64,000 nt of DNA from Pararhizobium sp. YC-54 (lineage in GTDB: Bacteria > Pseudomonadota > Alphaproteobacteria > Rhizobiales > Rhizobiaceae): the NCBI RefSeq assembly GCF_025847205.1, contig NZ_JAOYTH010000019.1, positions 52,158-116,157 of the forward strand, in the 5' to 3' direction. The notes beneath the pieces are model-generated. The model searched no databases. It was not told the origin of the DNA and was given only the letters and a program-made list of their open reading frames with translations. Shown here one piece after another: positions 49,068 to 57,314 of the stretch. The translations under genes were made by a program, and so were the position numbers. Position 1 is the first letter of the stretch, and each line of letters begins with the position of its first letter.

Positions 49068-49470
49068 GGTAATTCTCCTTTCGATTGCGGATATCGCGGG
49101 GTGAGACCGCAGACCGGAAAGGAGGGACGCACTCGAAGAGCCGAAACGACGTGGAGGACATGGCCGGCGCCTGAATTTTGGTCCGCGAGGAGCCGCGAAA
49201 GCGGTGGGGAAAATTCTGGCGCTGGCAAGTTGCGTCGTGACGAACGGGCTGCAACATCCCCGATGAGAGATGACAGCAGTGTCGAAAGGAGAGAGGCGAC
49301 CGGTCGCACTGGATCGCCAGCCCCGTAGGCATCGCGATAGAGTGGCCGCTCTTGCAGGCTGGGGCTGCGACCGCAGACCTCCGACCTGAAGGTGAGGGAT
49401 GAAATCCCCCACAGCCGGGACAACGGTCGATCCGTCGGACCGGCTCGGATAACATCAGTGAGAAACCGCC
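49068..49470. other. Intergenic, no supported gene
   Basis: G+C-rich DNA between two small minus-strand genes. Several open frames exist because of base composition, but none has a ribosome site plus recognisable protein. Confidence 0.45.
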
Positions 49471-49635
49471 TCAGAAAGGCGGCTCAGCTTCGATGGTCCC
49501 GTCCTGTTCGGCGAGCATCAGGGCGAGATCAGCCTGGGCGAGTTGCAGCTCCGCCTCAATCTGCCGGCGCTCGACGGCATCACACGTGCTGTTCAGTTCG
49601 GCGCGCAATTCGGCAATTTGCTGTTCGATGGTCAT
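49471..49635 (-). CDS. Small helical protein, unknown function
   Basis: 54 residues from an ATG with AAGGAGATGAG upstream. Heptad-like helix IEQQIAELRAELNSTCDAVERRQIEAELQLAQADLALMLAEQ, predicted coiled coil, with an acidic tail. Not recognised. Confidence 0.6.
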   Translation of the reverse strand: MTIEQQIAELRAELNSTCDAVERRQIEAELQLAQADLALMLAEQDGTIEAEPPF

Positions 49636-49946
49636 CGTCTCATCTCCTTGAGTTCGTGAAAGACGACGACGCGGGGCGTGACGGAGTGGCGGGGTCAGGG
49701 ATCGCGGAACGCGACCGCCAGCGGCGGCGAGGGGGAGCCGATTTTGTTGGAGCGGAGGGAACCGGAGCGGAGACAAAATTGGGGGGACCTCGTCCTTGAG
49801 GCCGCCGATCCGGCACGGCACAATGGAATGATCTGAGCAGACCCCTACGGTCCGTATGGCACCAGAAAAGCCGGAAACGGGCTCGACGCCTGTTTCCGGC
49901 TTCTGAAGATTGGGGGTGGCCCCGCCTTCTGGCGGGGCCGGCCTGG
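49636..49946. other. Intergenic with terminator hairpin downstream of DUF736
   Basis: No gene supported. It contains a long hairpin at about 49863-49905 (AGAAAAGCCGGAAAC paired with GTTTCCGGCTTCT), with T-rich ends on the minus strand, and GGCCCCGCC-TTCT-GGCGGGGCC at 49918-49939. Both lie just past the DUF736 stop and probably terminate that transcript. Confidence 0.55.
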
Positions 49947-50258
49947 TCAATCCCGGTTCGGGCGGGACCAGATAAGCTGGTAGCCGTCCTCGCCTTCGAC
50001 TTCCGCCAGCGTCGCGTAGATAGGAGCCGGGAAGCTCGGGTCGTCGAGCTTGACCGAGAGGTAGTCGCGGTCGGTCTCGGTGGAGCGCTTCTGCCACGCG
50101 GCTCCGAGATCAACATTGCCCGCGTAGATGCGGAAGTGCGGGCCCTTCTCGGAGGGATTTTCGACGCGGGCGATGCGAGCCTTGACGTTGAGGGCCAGAG
50201 TGCGGATCGAGCCGCTGAAGCCGGTTTCGTTGGAGATGAAGGTGCCGATCGTTGCCAT
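49947..50258 (-). CDS. DUF736 family protein (copy 1)
   Basis: 103 residues, [27 protein letters not shown] at the N terminus and a C-terminal [13 protein letters not shown], the DUF736 pattern seen on many alphaproteobacterial plasmids. Function unknown; it often lies near ArdC-like genes. It differs from copy 2 at eight positions by my alignment. A GGCCGCG/CGCGGCC hairpin lies 26 bases upstream. Confidence 0.87.
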   Translation of the reverse strand: MATIGTFISNETGFSGSIRTLALNVKARIARVENPSEKGPHFRIYAGNVDLGAAWQKRSTETDRDYLSVKLDDPSFPAPIYATLAEVEGEDGYQLIWSRPNRD

Positions 50259-50283
50259 TGCCGTATTCCTTTTTGCTGTTTCG

Positions 50284-50302
50284 GGCCGCGCCTATCGCGG
50301 CC
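50284..50302 (-). promoter_or_regulatory. Leader hairpin upstream of DUF736 copy 1
   Basis: GGCCGCG-CCTAT-CGCGGCC, exact 7-bp arms, 26 bases before the start codon. Near-identical hairpins precede DUF736 copy 2 and the ArdC-like gene. Confidence 0.5.
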
Positions 50303-50614
50303 TCGATGGCAGTCGCAAAGGACCGGGGACGATCGGACCGCACCTGACAAGGCCGCAATGCAATGGAGGGTGGCCGGGAACAGCTTTGTTGCCTCGCGAG
50401 GAATGAGCGCATCGCGCTCAGGGGAAGAAAGTTGCGAAGGCCGTTGCGGGAGAACGATCGAGGCGTAGCCGGTCTCCGGTCAGACATGCCTCATCGAGCC
50501 CGCGAAGGGAGCGCCGGTGACAGGGACTAAAGGAGTTGGCCAGGGCGAACCGCACATCGTCTCGATGATATCCGAGATATCGGCTCACATGCGCACTGCC
50601 AGTCGCCTTGCTGT

Positions 50615-51670
50615 TCAGCTGAGGCCGTACCAGGTACCGCGTCCCGCTCCGTGAAGGGTGAGGTGTCCCTGCTCGGTCAATGCGCGTAGATGATCCTTGA
50701 CCGTGTTCCGGCTGGCGCCCGTGGCATTGGCCGCGTCCATAACGGTCACTCTTCCACGTTCACGCGCCAGTTCGAGGATCGCAACGGAAAGCTCCGGCAG
50801 GTCGCCTAGCAGAATGCGCTCGCGCTCGATTCTGCGTTCCAGCCGTTGCTTCTGTCGCTGCAGGCTTCTCAGGAAGAACTCGACCCACGGATTCCAATCC
50901 TGCTGATCGGTGCGGATCGTGCCCTGTGTGCGTCGCAGCGCCAGATAGTAGGCTTCCTTATTCTGCTCGATGACGCTCTCGAGAGAGCTATAGGGCACAT
51001 AGGCGTAGCCGGCGCGGAGGAGAAGCAATGTGGTCAGGGCGCGTGACAAGCGCCCATTGCCGTCCTGGAAGGGATGTATCTCTAGAAAAACGACCACGAA
51101 AACGGCAATTATGAGCAGAGGATGAAACGTCTTATCCGTTTCCTGCTTCTGCAGCCAGGACACGAGGTCGGCCATCCGACTCGGCGTATCGAAAGGAGAC
51201 GCGGTTTCGAAGACAATTCCCAGGCTTCGGCCCTCTTCATCGAAGGCCTCTACATTGTTGGACAGCGTCTTCCAGTTTCCCCGATGTCGCTCGTCTTTGG
51301 TTGAGTGGGCGAGGAGGTCTCGATGGAGTTGGCGGATATGATTCTCATTGGGCGGAATCGTGTCGAAAGCTGAAAAGATAGTCTCCATCACATCCGCGTA
51401 GCCTGCGACTTCCTGCTCGTCGCGGCTGGTGAACGAGCCGATGCGCAGGTTCGAGAGCAGCCTCTCGACTTCGCGGTCGGTCAGCTTTGCGCCTTCGATG
51501 CGAGTTGAGGACCCGATGCTCTCGATCGTTGCCACTCGCCGCAGACTGGAAAGCCGGTCGGGCGCTATACGTCCCAGCGCCCGCCACGCACCCTTGAACT
51601 CATCAATATCGGCGATCAGCGAGAGGATCTCAGGCGTGATCACGAGTTTCAGGAGGTCTAGCGCCAGCAT
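50615..51670 (-). CDS. Fic family protein with winged-helix C terminus
   Basis: 351 residues. An N-terminal helical part carries the inhibitory motif STRIEG (55-60, S/T-x3-E-G). The Fic core has HPFQDGNGRLSR (199-210), a complete catalytic motif, so AMP transfer to a target hydroxyl is expected when inhibition is relieved. The C-terminal wHTH (about 300-351, RGRVTVMDAANATGASRNTVKDHLRALTE) suggests DNA binding and autoregulation. It lies between two DUF736 repeat units. Confidence 0.9.
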   Translation of the reverse strand: MLALDLLKLVITPEILSLIADIDEFKGAWRALGRIAPDRLSSLRRVATIESIGSSTRIEGAKLTDREVERLLSNLRIGSFTSRDEQEVAGYADVMETIFSAFDTIPPNENHIRQLHRDLLAHSTKDERHRGNWKTLSNNVEAFDEEGRSLGIVFETASPFDTPSRMADLVSWLQKQETDKTFHPLLIIAVFVVVFLEIHPFQDGNGRLSRALTTLLLLRAGYAYVPYSSLESVIEQNKEAYYLALRRTQGTIRTDQQDWNPWVEFFLRSLQRQKQRLERRIERERILLGDLPELSVAILELARERGRVTVMDAANATGASRNTVKDHLRALTEQGHLTLHGAGRGTWYGLS

Positions 51671-51672
51671 CC

Positions 51673-51748
51673 ATTAATTCATCCGTTTCCATCCAAAACG
51701 GGTATGGCACAACGGCATCCAATAATCCATCCATTTCCATCCGAAAAC
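51673..51748 (-). promoter_or_regulatory. Tandem operator-like repeats before fic
   Basis: Two direct copies of a 27-28 base sequence sharing TTTCCATCC and flanks (51673-51699 and 51721-51748), 48 bases apart, immediately upstream of the fic start. They could be binding sites for the Fic protein's own winged helix. Confidence 0.4.
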
Positions 51749-51889
51749 TTGGAAAGGTCAGTCCTGCATAGCCGCCTCTCTCCAACTATCATCGCAAAGA
51801 TCTTCTCTGTAGCCAGCAGCTGGCGCCTCAACCTCAGGAAACGACGCGGCAGACGAACTCAAGGACGCCCTGTTTTCTATTTGACGGAC

Positions 51890-52523
51890 GGCCCCGCCTT
51901 CTGGCGGGGCCGGCCTGATCAATCCCGGTTCGGGCGGGACCAGATCAGCTGATAGCCGTCCTCGCCTTCGACTTCCGTCAGCGTCGCGTAGATCGGGGCC
52001 GGGAAGCTCGGGTCGTCGAGCTTGACCGAGAGGTAGTCGCGGTCGGTCTCCGTGGAGCGCTTCTGCCAGGCAGCACCCAGCTCGACATTGCCCGCGTAGA
52101 TGCGGAAGTGCGGGCCTTTGTCGGAGGGGTTTTCGACGCGGGCGATGCGCGCCTTGACGTTGAGTGCGAGGGTGCGGATGGAGCCGGTGAAGCCGTTTTC
52201 GGTAGCGGTGAAGGTGCCGATGGTAGCCATTGTCATGTTCCTTTTGCTGTTTCGGGCCGCGCCCATCGCGGTCTCGATGGCTGTCGCAAGGACCGGTGAC
52301 GAACGGACCGCACCCCCGGGGTCCCCGTTGCGCCTGCGCAATGGGGTGGCTTGTTGGGCCGGAACAAAGTGGAGGGCGGCCGGGAGCAGCTTTGTTGATC
52401 CGCGAGGAATGAGCGCTTCGCGCTCAGGGGAAAAAAGTTGCGGAGGGCCGTTGCGGGAGAACGATCGAGGTGTAGCCGTTCTCCGGTCAGACATGCCCCA
52501 TCGAGCCCGCGACGGGAGCGCCG
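51890..52523. repeat. Direct repeat copy 2 (DUF736 unit)
   Basis: Same unit as 49918-50516: GGCCCCGCC hairpin, DUF736 gene, leader with hairpin, and the shared ending GGGAGCGCCG. It carries a small insertion of about 35 bases in the leader relative to copy 1. Confidence 0.8.
51919..52230 (-). CDS. DUF736 family protein (copy 2)
   Basis: 103 residues, start ATG at 52230 ([22 protein letters not shown]), about 92 percent identical to copy 1. Function unknown. Longer upstream frames are only the repeat leader read through. Confidence 0.87.
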   Translation of the reverse strand: MATIGTFTATENGFTGSIRTLALNVKARIARVENPSDKGPHFRIYAGNVELGAAWQKRSTETDRDYLSVKLDDPSFPAPIYATLTEVEGEDGYQLIWSRPNRD

Positions 52524-52717
52524 ATATTGAGTTGCAAAGGAACGTGGCAATGGCAGCTCTCGCGCTGTCCGATCGCGACGTTCAACGGCTCACGGATGGA
52601 AGCACGGGGTGCCAGACTGTTGGCCCACTGATCCCTGTCCACCAGTTTCCGGTTGGGGCCCGTTGCGTGCACTGAAACGCGGGATATCGTTGCACCGCGC
52701 TCTGCCCAAGAGGATAC
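52231..52717. other. Leader of DUF736 copy 2 and intergenic DNA
   Basis: Contains the repeat leader (to 52523) with the hairpin GGCCGCG-CCCAT-CGCGGTC at 52255-52273 (one arm imperfect), 25 bases before the DUF736 start. The rest holds no gene I can support up to the small gene at 52718. Confidence 0.5.
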
Positions 52718-52897
52718 ATGCGCAAGCAGACAAAGCCGTTCATCGTTGAGGTCAAGCCGTCACGCAAGCCGAAGTCGGGCCTCAAGAAGACGTCGATCTG
52801 GGGGAGGGTAGACCTGAGGACAGACGGAAATGCAGCGGTAGCGGCGACGCCGGAACAGGAGCCAGCCGCCGTCGAGAGAGCGGCCGGCCCGGATTGA
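52718..52897 (+). CDS. Small basic protein, unknown function
   Basis: 59 residues from an ATG with AAGAGG upstream: MRKQTKPFIVEVKPSRKPKS then a short SIWGRVDLR segment and an acidic Ala-rich tail. Strongly basic N terminus suggests nucleic-acid or protein binding. It resembles small proteins I have seen on rhizobial plasmids, but I cannot name it. Convergent with the ArdC-like gene. Confidence 0.55.
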   Translation: MRKQTKPFIVEVKPSRKPKSGLKKTSIWGRVDLRTDGNAAVAATPEQEPAAVERAAGPD

Positions 52898-52909
52898 TAG
52901 GAGCGACCG

Positions 52910-53836
52910 TCAAGCCGCCTCTCGGCCCAGACCGTCTGCCGGCTGAAGTTCGTGGAGATAGCTGACGGCACGCTGTGCATGCGCGGCGGCGGCGAAGATG
53001 AACCGCTTCTCTTGTCTGAGAATTTCGAGCCAGCTTGCAAGGTAACTTGCGTGATCGGGTCTCGGTTCGAGCTCCGGGACGATGCCGAGATCGGCCGCCA
53101 AAAAACAACCGCCAAGATCTGCGATCAGCTCTTCGTGGGCGCGGGACGCCCGATCCTTGTGATAGCGGGAAAGATCACGATCAATCCGCTTTTTCGAGCC
53201 CGTCCAATGGGTTAGCTCGTGCCCGAGGGTGGCATAATAACTCGGAGCGTCGCGAAAACTTTCGAACGGCGGCATTTGTACGATATCCAGAGCCGGATTG
53301 AAATAGGCCTGGTTACCGCCATGCCTGACCACGGCGCCGGTATTGGCAAAGAAGGTATCTGCATGACCGATCCGCTCCACCGGATCGGTCGCCGGCGCCG
53401 GACTGAGGTAATACTGCTCGGGAAGGCCCTCGATCTGGTCCGCGCAGAACACCGTATAGGCCTTGAGGAACGGAATTCCGCGTTCCACTTCCTCACCACG
53501 CGCGTCGGTCTCGGTGCGCGTGAAGCGGCTGGCATAGACAACGGTTGCGCCGGTCTCGCCCTTGCGTACATGTCCGCCTAGCTCGATGCTCTGCTTGAAA
53601 GTCATCCAGGTCGGCGAGACGAAGCCTCTCGAAACGGCTTCCGACCAGAGAAGCAGGGTATTGATGCCTTGATAGGGAAGGCCATTGTGGCGCAACGGTC
53701 GCGTAATGCGACCTGTCGTGTTCGCCGCACTCCAGGGCTTGACCCAGGGGCGCACGCCCTGTTCCAGCTCCGCGACGATACGGTCGGTGATTTTTGCGTA
53801 GATATCCACGCGGGTCCTGTTCTCTTTGCTGCTCAT
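52910..53836 (-). CDS. ArdC-like antirestriction protein (zincin-like)
   Basis: 308 residues from the ATG at 53836 (GGAGGTCAGGAAA upstream). The N-terminal ssDNA-binding domain (MSSKENRTRVDIYAKITDRIVAELEQG; RPLRHNGLPYQGINTLLLW) is followed by a metallopeptidase-like domain with HELTHWTG (H206, E207, H210) and a further acid in AHEELIADLGG. ArdC proteins protect incoming single-stranded plasmid DNA from restriction. Upstream it carries the same leader hairpin as the DUF736 genes. Confidence 0.9.
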   Translation of the reverse strand: MSSKENRTRVDIYAKITDRIVAELEQGVRPWVKPWSAANTTGRITRPLRHNGLPYQGINTLLLWSEAVSRGFVSPTWMTFKQSIELGGHVRKGETGATVVYASRFTRTETDARGEEVERGIPFLKAYTVFCADQIEGLPEQYYLSPAPATDPVERIGHADTFFANTGAVVRHGGNQAYFNPALDIVQMPPFESFRDAPSYYATLGHELTHWTGSKKRIDRDLSRYHKDRASRAHEELIADLGGCFLAADLGIVPELEPRPDHASYLASWLEILRQEKRFIFAAAAHAQRAVSYLHELQPADGLGREAA

Positions 53837-54148
53837 TTTCCTGACCTCCATTTGAGGCCGCGCCCATCGCGGCCCGTTACGCGGGGTCCGAAGCCGGGGC
53901 CACGGCCAAGCGAGCGCACCGAAGGCCGCAACGCCAGAGGAGGACGGCAAAGCCGTTGCGGCTCGATTGCCGCCCCGGCAGGACCGACAACCGCGGCGGC
54001 CGAGATGGGCGCCGTCCCTTCTCCTTCTCTCCGCTTACTTTCCAGGCGCCGGATGAGTTCGGAGTCGACATGGAAAGAGGCCGCCTTCGGAAAGGCGACC
54101 TGGGTCGTGGTGAGAAACTGGCGAGGCCGAAGCCCCGCCAGACTGTGC
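53837..54148. other. Intergenic with ArdC leader hairpin
   Basis: Non-coding leader of the ArdC-like gene. The hairpin GGCCGCG-CCCAT-CGCGGCC occupies 53856-53874, 20 bases before the start. No gene seen in the rest. Confidence 0.55.
53856..53874 (-). promoter_or_regulatory. Leader hairpin upstream of ArdC-like gene
   Basis: Exact 7-bp arms GGCCGCG/CGCGGCC with loop CCCAT. Same motif and similar distance to the start as at 50284 and 52255, so it is a shared 5' leader element. Confidence 0.5.
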
Positions 54149-54733
54149 TCAGTCGAAGGCCGACATCTGCGCCTCGGCCGCCTTGCGGTCGACGGACTGG
54201 CCGGGATTGTCGACCGGGCGGTCGAAAGGCTTCCAGGTTTCGCCGACGATGCGGCTGTAGGCAGCCACGGCGCCTTCGGCTGCCATCCTGAGCGCGTGCG
54301 CCTGCACGCCCATGTCGGCGGCGAATTCGCGCTTGCGCTGGGCGGCACTGCTGTAGCCGACAGGACCGTCGAGGTCTTCGTCGCGGGCATCGTTGGCAGC
54401 CTTGGCGGTGGCGTCGCGCGCCTCGGTGACGGCCTTGCTGTAGAACTGCCCGGCGCCGTGCGCAGAGCCGACGAAGGCGCCGACGATCCGCTGCAGGTGG
54501 ATCTGCATGGCCCGTTCGCCAAGGCCTTCGCTCAGCGCATCTGATGTCTCTGAGATCAGGCGCTCATGGAGATCGCGGATGCCGTCGCTGTCGACGATCG
54601 CAGTACCGAAGCTCTCGGCAATCTTCAGCGCCTGGGCGCTGTCCGGGCATGTCAGCCGGACCATTTCGAGGGTGGCGCCCTTGCGGAGCTGGACGACGCG
54701 GGCGGATTGGCGAGTGGTTGCGGGCTTGGCCAT
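54149..54733 (-). CDS. Uncharacterised plasmid backbone protein
   Basis: 194 residues from an ATG at 54733 behind AAAGGAAG; an in-frame TTG at 54748 is unlikely. Mostly helical: SARVVQLRKGATLEMVRLTCPDSAQ, then DLHERLISETSDALSEGLGERAMQIHLQRIVGAFVGSAHGAGQFYS. No domain recognised. It precedes the ArdC-like gene on the same strand with a 312-base gap. Confidence 0.7.
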   Translation of the reverse strand: MAKPATTRQSARVVQLRKGATLEMVRLTCPDSAQALKIAESFGTAIVDSDGIRDLHERLISETSDALSEGLGERAMQIHLQRIVGAFVGSAHGAGQFYSKAVTEARDATAKAANDARDEDLDGPVGYSSAAQRKREFAADMGVQAHALRMAAEGAVAAYSRIVGETWKPFDRPVDNPGQSVDRKAAEAQMSAFD

Positions 54734-55057
54734 TTTTCTTCCTTTCAACGTCCGAAGCGGTTCCGGCCCGTGCCGGTTTGCCCTTCGGTGCGGTCGACCC
54801 GAACCGGCGGAAGACGGGCGCTTCAGGGTCCGGGCCGGGCCAAGACAAGCGGAGCCGATCTGCGGGCAAGCAGGGCATCGCCCTCGCGAAGACCGCGGAG
54901 CTGCTTTGCGAAGGACGGCGGGATCCGGCCGCCCCGCGGCGCGATGGCGGCCTTGAAGCGAACGGCCGCCGGTTCAGACCGCGGCACAACCGAAGGACAA
55001 ACCGGCTCGGCTACGGTCATCCAGGCCGTTGACAGGAAAAAGGGCCGCGAGGAAGCG
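54734..55057. other. Intergenic, no supported gene
   Basis: G+C-rich gap between two minus-strand genes. Only compositional open frames; no hairpin stands out beyond short GC repeats. Confidence 0.45.
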
Positions 55058-55516
55058 CTAGATCTCGCCATCCCCGATTTCGGACCCACGGTCTGTTCGC
55101 GCAACTGCATCTCCGTCCGGCAATCTCGTCTTAGGCAGCCGATAGGATTGCAGCCAGGAGGGGCCATGCGAATTGCACAGGCGACGCAGCGTGCCGGCAT
55201 CGTCATGAGGCGCCTCGCCCATCCAGACGCGGTTGAGGATGCTTTTCCAGCGCCGGCCGTGCTTTGCCGCATGGGCCTGCAGCGCCTGCTGCTCCTCGGG
55301 GTCGAGCGGCCGCAGTTTTGCCGGTTTGGGTCGCGACCCGTTGCTCGCCGTCACCGGCATCGCCTCCCGTTCTGCAACCAGCCTGTTGAGCTCCGCCACG
55401 CCGGCCTTCAGGCATTCGGACCCGTCGAGGTGACGGAACCTGATCCAGAATGCCATCCGCTCCTCGGGCGAGCTGCCGATCCCGGCTCTCCGTTCGAGTT
55501 CACCGATCGTGCTCAT
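55058..55516 (-). CDS. Uncharacterised plasmid backbone protein
   Basis: 152 residues: MSTIGELERRAGIGSSPEERMAFWIRFRHLDGSECL, a basic central part (PKPAKLRPLDPEEQQALQAHAAKHGRRWKSILNRVWMGEAP), and a charged tail. Not recognised. It starts five bases after the preceding gene, so it belongs to the same operon (57223 to 55058). Confidence 0.68.
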   Translation of the reverse strand: MSTIGELERRAGIGSSPEERMAFWIRFRHLDGSECLKAGVAELNRLVAEREAMPVTASNGSRPKPAKLRPLDPEEQQALQAHAAKHGRRWKSILNRVWMGEAPHDDAGTLRRLCNSHGPSWLQSYRLPKTRLPDGDAVARTDRGSEIGDGEI

Positions 55517-55521
55517 GACCG

Positions 55522-55872
55522 TTAACCGCCTGGCCCGGCGCCAACGCTCGCCGGCCCCAAGGAGGGTCCCTGCCGCGTCGGGAGCCCCGCGATAGCGGCG
55601 TCCTGTCGGGCAAGTTTTCGGGTGAGGGCATCGACCTCGGGCTGACGCTCGGCCGTGAGCACCTCGAGATTCGCGCGATAGCGCTCAAGGAAAGCGTCTA
55701 GTGGCTGCGCCTTCCCACGGCGATATCCCTGATGACGCCGGCCGATCAGCGGAATGAGCGCGGTCATTTTCCGGGTGATCTGCCGGTCGATCACATCGAG
55801 CTGATGCTGCGTCTGCCGCCGTGCTGCTTGCATGCGCAAGAGTTTCGCGGCCTGTTTGGCGGAAGTCGACAT
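55522..55872 (-). CDS. Uncharacterised coiled-coil protein
   Basis: 116 residues from an ATG overlapping the upstream stop by one base. Highly basic helix KQAAKLLRMQAARRQTQHQLDVIDRQITRKM followed by RYRANLEVLTAERQPEVDALTRKLA; coiled coil likely. Function unknown; the size and charge suggest a DNA-binding accessory factor. Confidence 0.68.
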   Translation of the reverse strand: MSTSAKQAAKLLRMQAARRQTQHQLDVIDRQITRKMTALIPLIGRRHQGYRRGKAQPLDAFLERYRANLEVLTAERQPEVDALTRKLARQDAAIAGLPTRQGPSLGPASVGAGPGG

Positions 55873-56750
55873 CACACCGTCCTCCCAAGCCAACTGACGA
55901 AGCTTGAGGGGCCGTGGTAGGCGGCATGTTTGGTTGCATCGATGACAAAGCCGAAGCGGCCGGCGGCATAGTCGGCGCTCGGCACCAGAAAGCGCCGCTC
56001 TGTTGCCCTGTTGTCGCGCGTGCCGCCGAGGGTCGCGATCACCTCCGTCATACCGGCATGATGCTCGGACCGGATTGCCGAGATCACCACCCAGTCGCCG
56101 GCATGTGCCCGCGCAAATGCGCGGGCGTCCTTCTCGTGGGATTGGCCGGGAGCCAGGGAACGGCCGAAGATCGTTTCCCACGCGTCCGGCCAGCTGTCAC
56201 GGACTGTTTTGTCGGCGACTTTTCGTTCGTAACGTGTGAAGAGGTCTGGAAAGGTGAGCGCAACGATAGCCCAGGCGGCGTCTTCTTCATAAAACCCATC
56301 GTCTGCCCGGAGCAGCGGATGGACCGCGGCGTTGCGGTCGGAGGAAAGCTTGAAGCCGCCATGGCCTGCCGTGGTGTGCGAGACAACGCCCTCTGCATAG
56401 ATGGTGGCGCCCTGCGATGGTCCCCATGGGGTATTGCAGTTCATGCGCACTGTCTGGCGCGCAAGCGCCTGGAGGTCGCGGCAATGTTCGGCCTGTTCGA
56501 TCATGCGCGCGCGGAAAGCCGCTTCGTCCTCGATCGAACCATGGTACGAGTAGAAATCGTCGCGCCTGAACTCGGCAAGCGGCCGCGACCTCCAGGCGCT
56601 GGCAAGCAAGTGCCCGTCACGAGATGGCAGCATGGCGAAGACGAGATCGCCGACGCGGGCGACTGCCATGCCGTCGGCGCCTCGGCCGAATTCCACCCCA
56701 AAAACGTCAGCGGTGGAGGCTTCGCAAGAGTGTGCATGGGACGTGTTCAT
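55872..56750 (-). CDS. DUF7007-like uncharacterised protein
   Basis: 292 residues. The central segment TPWGPSQGATIYAEGVVSHTTAGHGGFKLS is a pattern I associate with DUF7007, followed by FYEEDAAWAIVALTFPDLFTRYERKVADKTVRDSWPDAWE. No catalytic motif is evident. It overlaps its upstream neighbour by four bases and its downstream one by one, so expression is coupled. Confidence 0.68.
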   Translation of the reverse strand: MNTSHAHSCEASTADVFGVEFGRGADGMAVARVGDLVFAMLPSRDGHLLASAWRSRPLAEFRRDDFYSYHGSIEDEAAFRARMIEQAEHCRDLQALARQTVRMNCNTPWGPSQGATIYAEGVVSHTTAGHGGFKLSSDRNAAVHPLLRADDGFYEEDAAWAIVALTFPDLFTRYERKVADKTVRDSWPDAWETIFGRSLAPGQSHEKDARAFARAHAGDWVVISAIRSEHHAGMTEVIATLGGTRDNRATERRFLVPSADYAAGRFGFVIDATKHAAYHGPSSFVSWLGRTV

Positions 56751-57223
56751 GGCGTCGTCCTCCCTTCATCAGCCTCGGCGGCCGCTTCGTCGGCCCCAAT
56801 CTCTTCAAGCACCGCGCCGGGGTAGCGGTGAGCCTTGAGCCAGGTCTCGGCGGCTTGCCTGTCCTTAGTGAGATGGAGGAGCTCCCGCGTCTCGCCGCCG
56901 CGGTCGAAGATGCGAACGGAACCGAGCGGTGGTCGCGCGATAACCCTGAAGGTGAGATCTGAATCGAGCCCGAAGGTCCGCCGAATGGTGACGAGGATGG
57001 TGGTTCTGCTACCGATGTCGCCCTCATGAAGGGTGAAGGAGCCGGGCGCGGTGTAGCTGCCGAGCTTGCGCGGCCCCTCCTTGCGGATCAGCCGGCCCTG
57101 GCTGTTGCGGGTTTCCCAGGCGGCGAGTTTGTTGCGGAAGCATTCGGGCGGGCGGGGCGTGCCGTCGGACCAGGACACGAGTGAGCCGATCGGGGCGAGA
57201 TCGAAGATGAGTGACGCAGACAT
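56747..57223 (-). CDS. Uncharacterised plasmid backbone protein
   Basis: 158 residues: MSASLIFDLAPIGSLVSWSDGTPRPPECFRNKLAAWE, then a beta-rich middle (TAPGSFTLHEGDIGSRTTILVTIRRTF) and an acidic tail. Not recognised. First gene of the four-gene coupled operon running to 55058. Confidence 0.68.
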   Translation of the reverse strand: MSASLIFDLAPIGSLVSWSDGTPRPPECFRNKLAAWETRNSQGRLIRKEGPRKLGSYTAPGSFTLHEGDIGSRTTILVTIRRTFGLDSDLTFRVIARPPLGSVRIFDRGGETRELLHLTKDRQAAETWLKAHRYPGAVLEEIGADEAAAEADEGRTTP

Positions 57224-57262
57224 GGGATCTCCTCTGGGTTCTGCGGTTCGCGAAAACGAAAG

Positions 57263-57285
57263 CGCCGCCGGAGGTGCCGGCGGCG
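57263..57285 (-). terminator. Terminator after the ParB-like gene
   Basis: CGCCGCCGG/CCGGCGGCG 9-bp arms; on the minus strand the stem is followed by CTTTCGTTTTCG. It lies between the ParB-like stop (57315) and the next operon. Confidence 0.6.
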
Positions 57286-57314
57286 GTGTTCATTCGGAAA
57301 GGAGAGGGTGGCGG

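Larger units (their letters stand above)
49918..50516. repeat. Direct repeat copy 1 (DUF736 unit)
   Basis: About 600 bases including the hairpin, a DUF736 gene and about 260 bases of its leader. The same unit recurs in the same orientation at 51890-52523, flanking the Fic gene. Confidence 0.8.
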
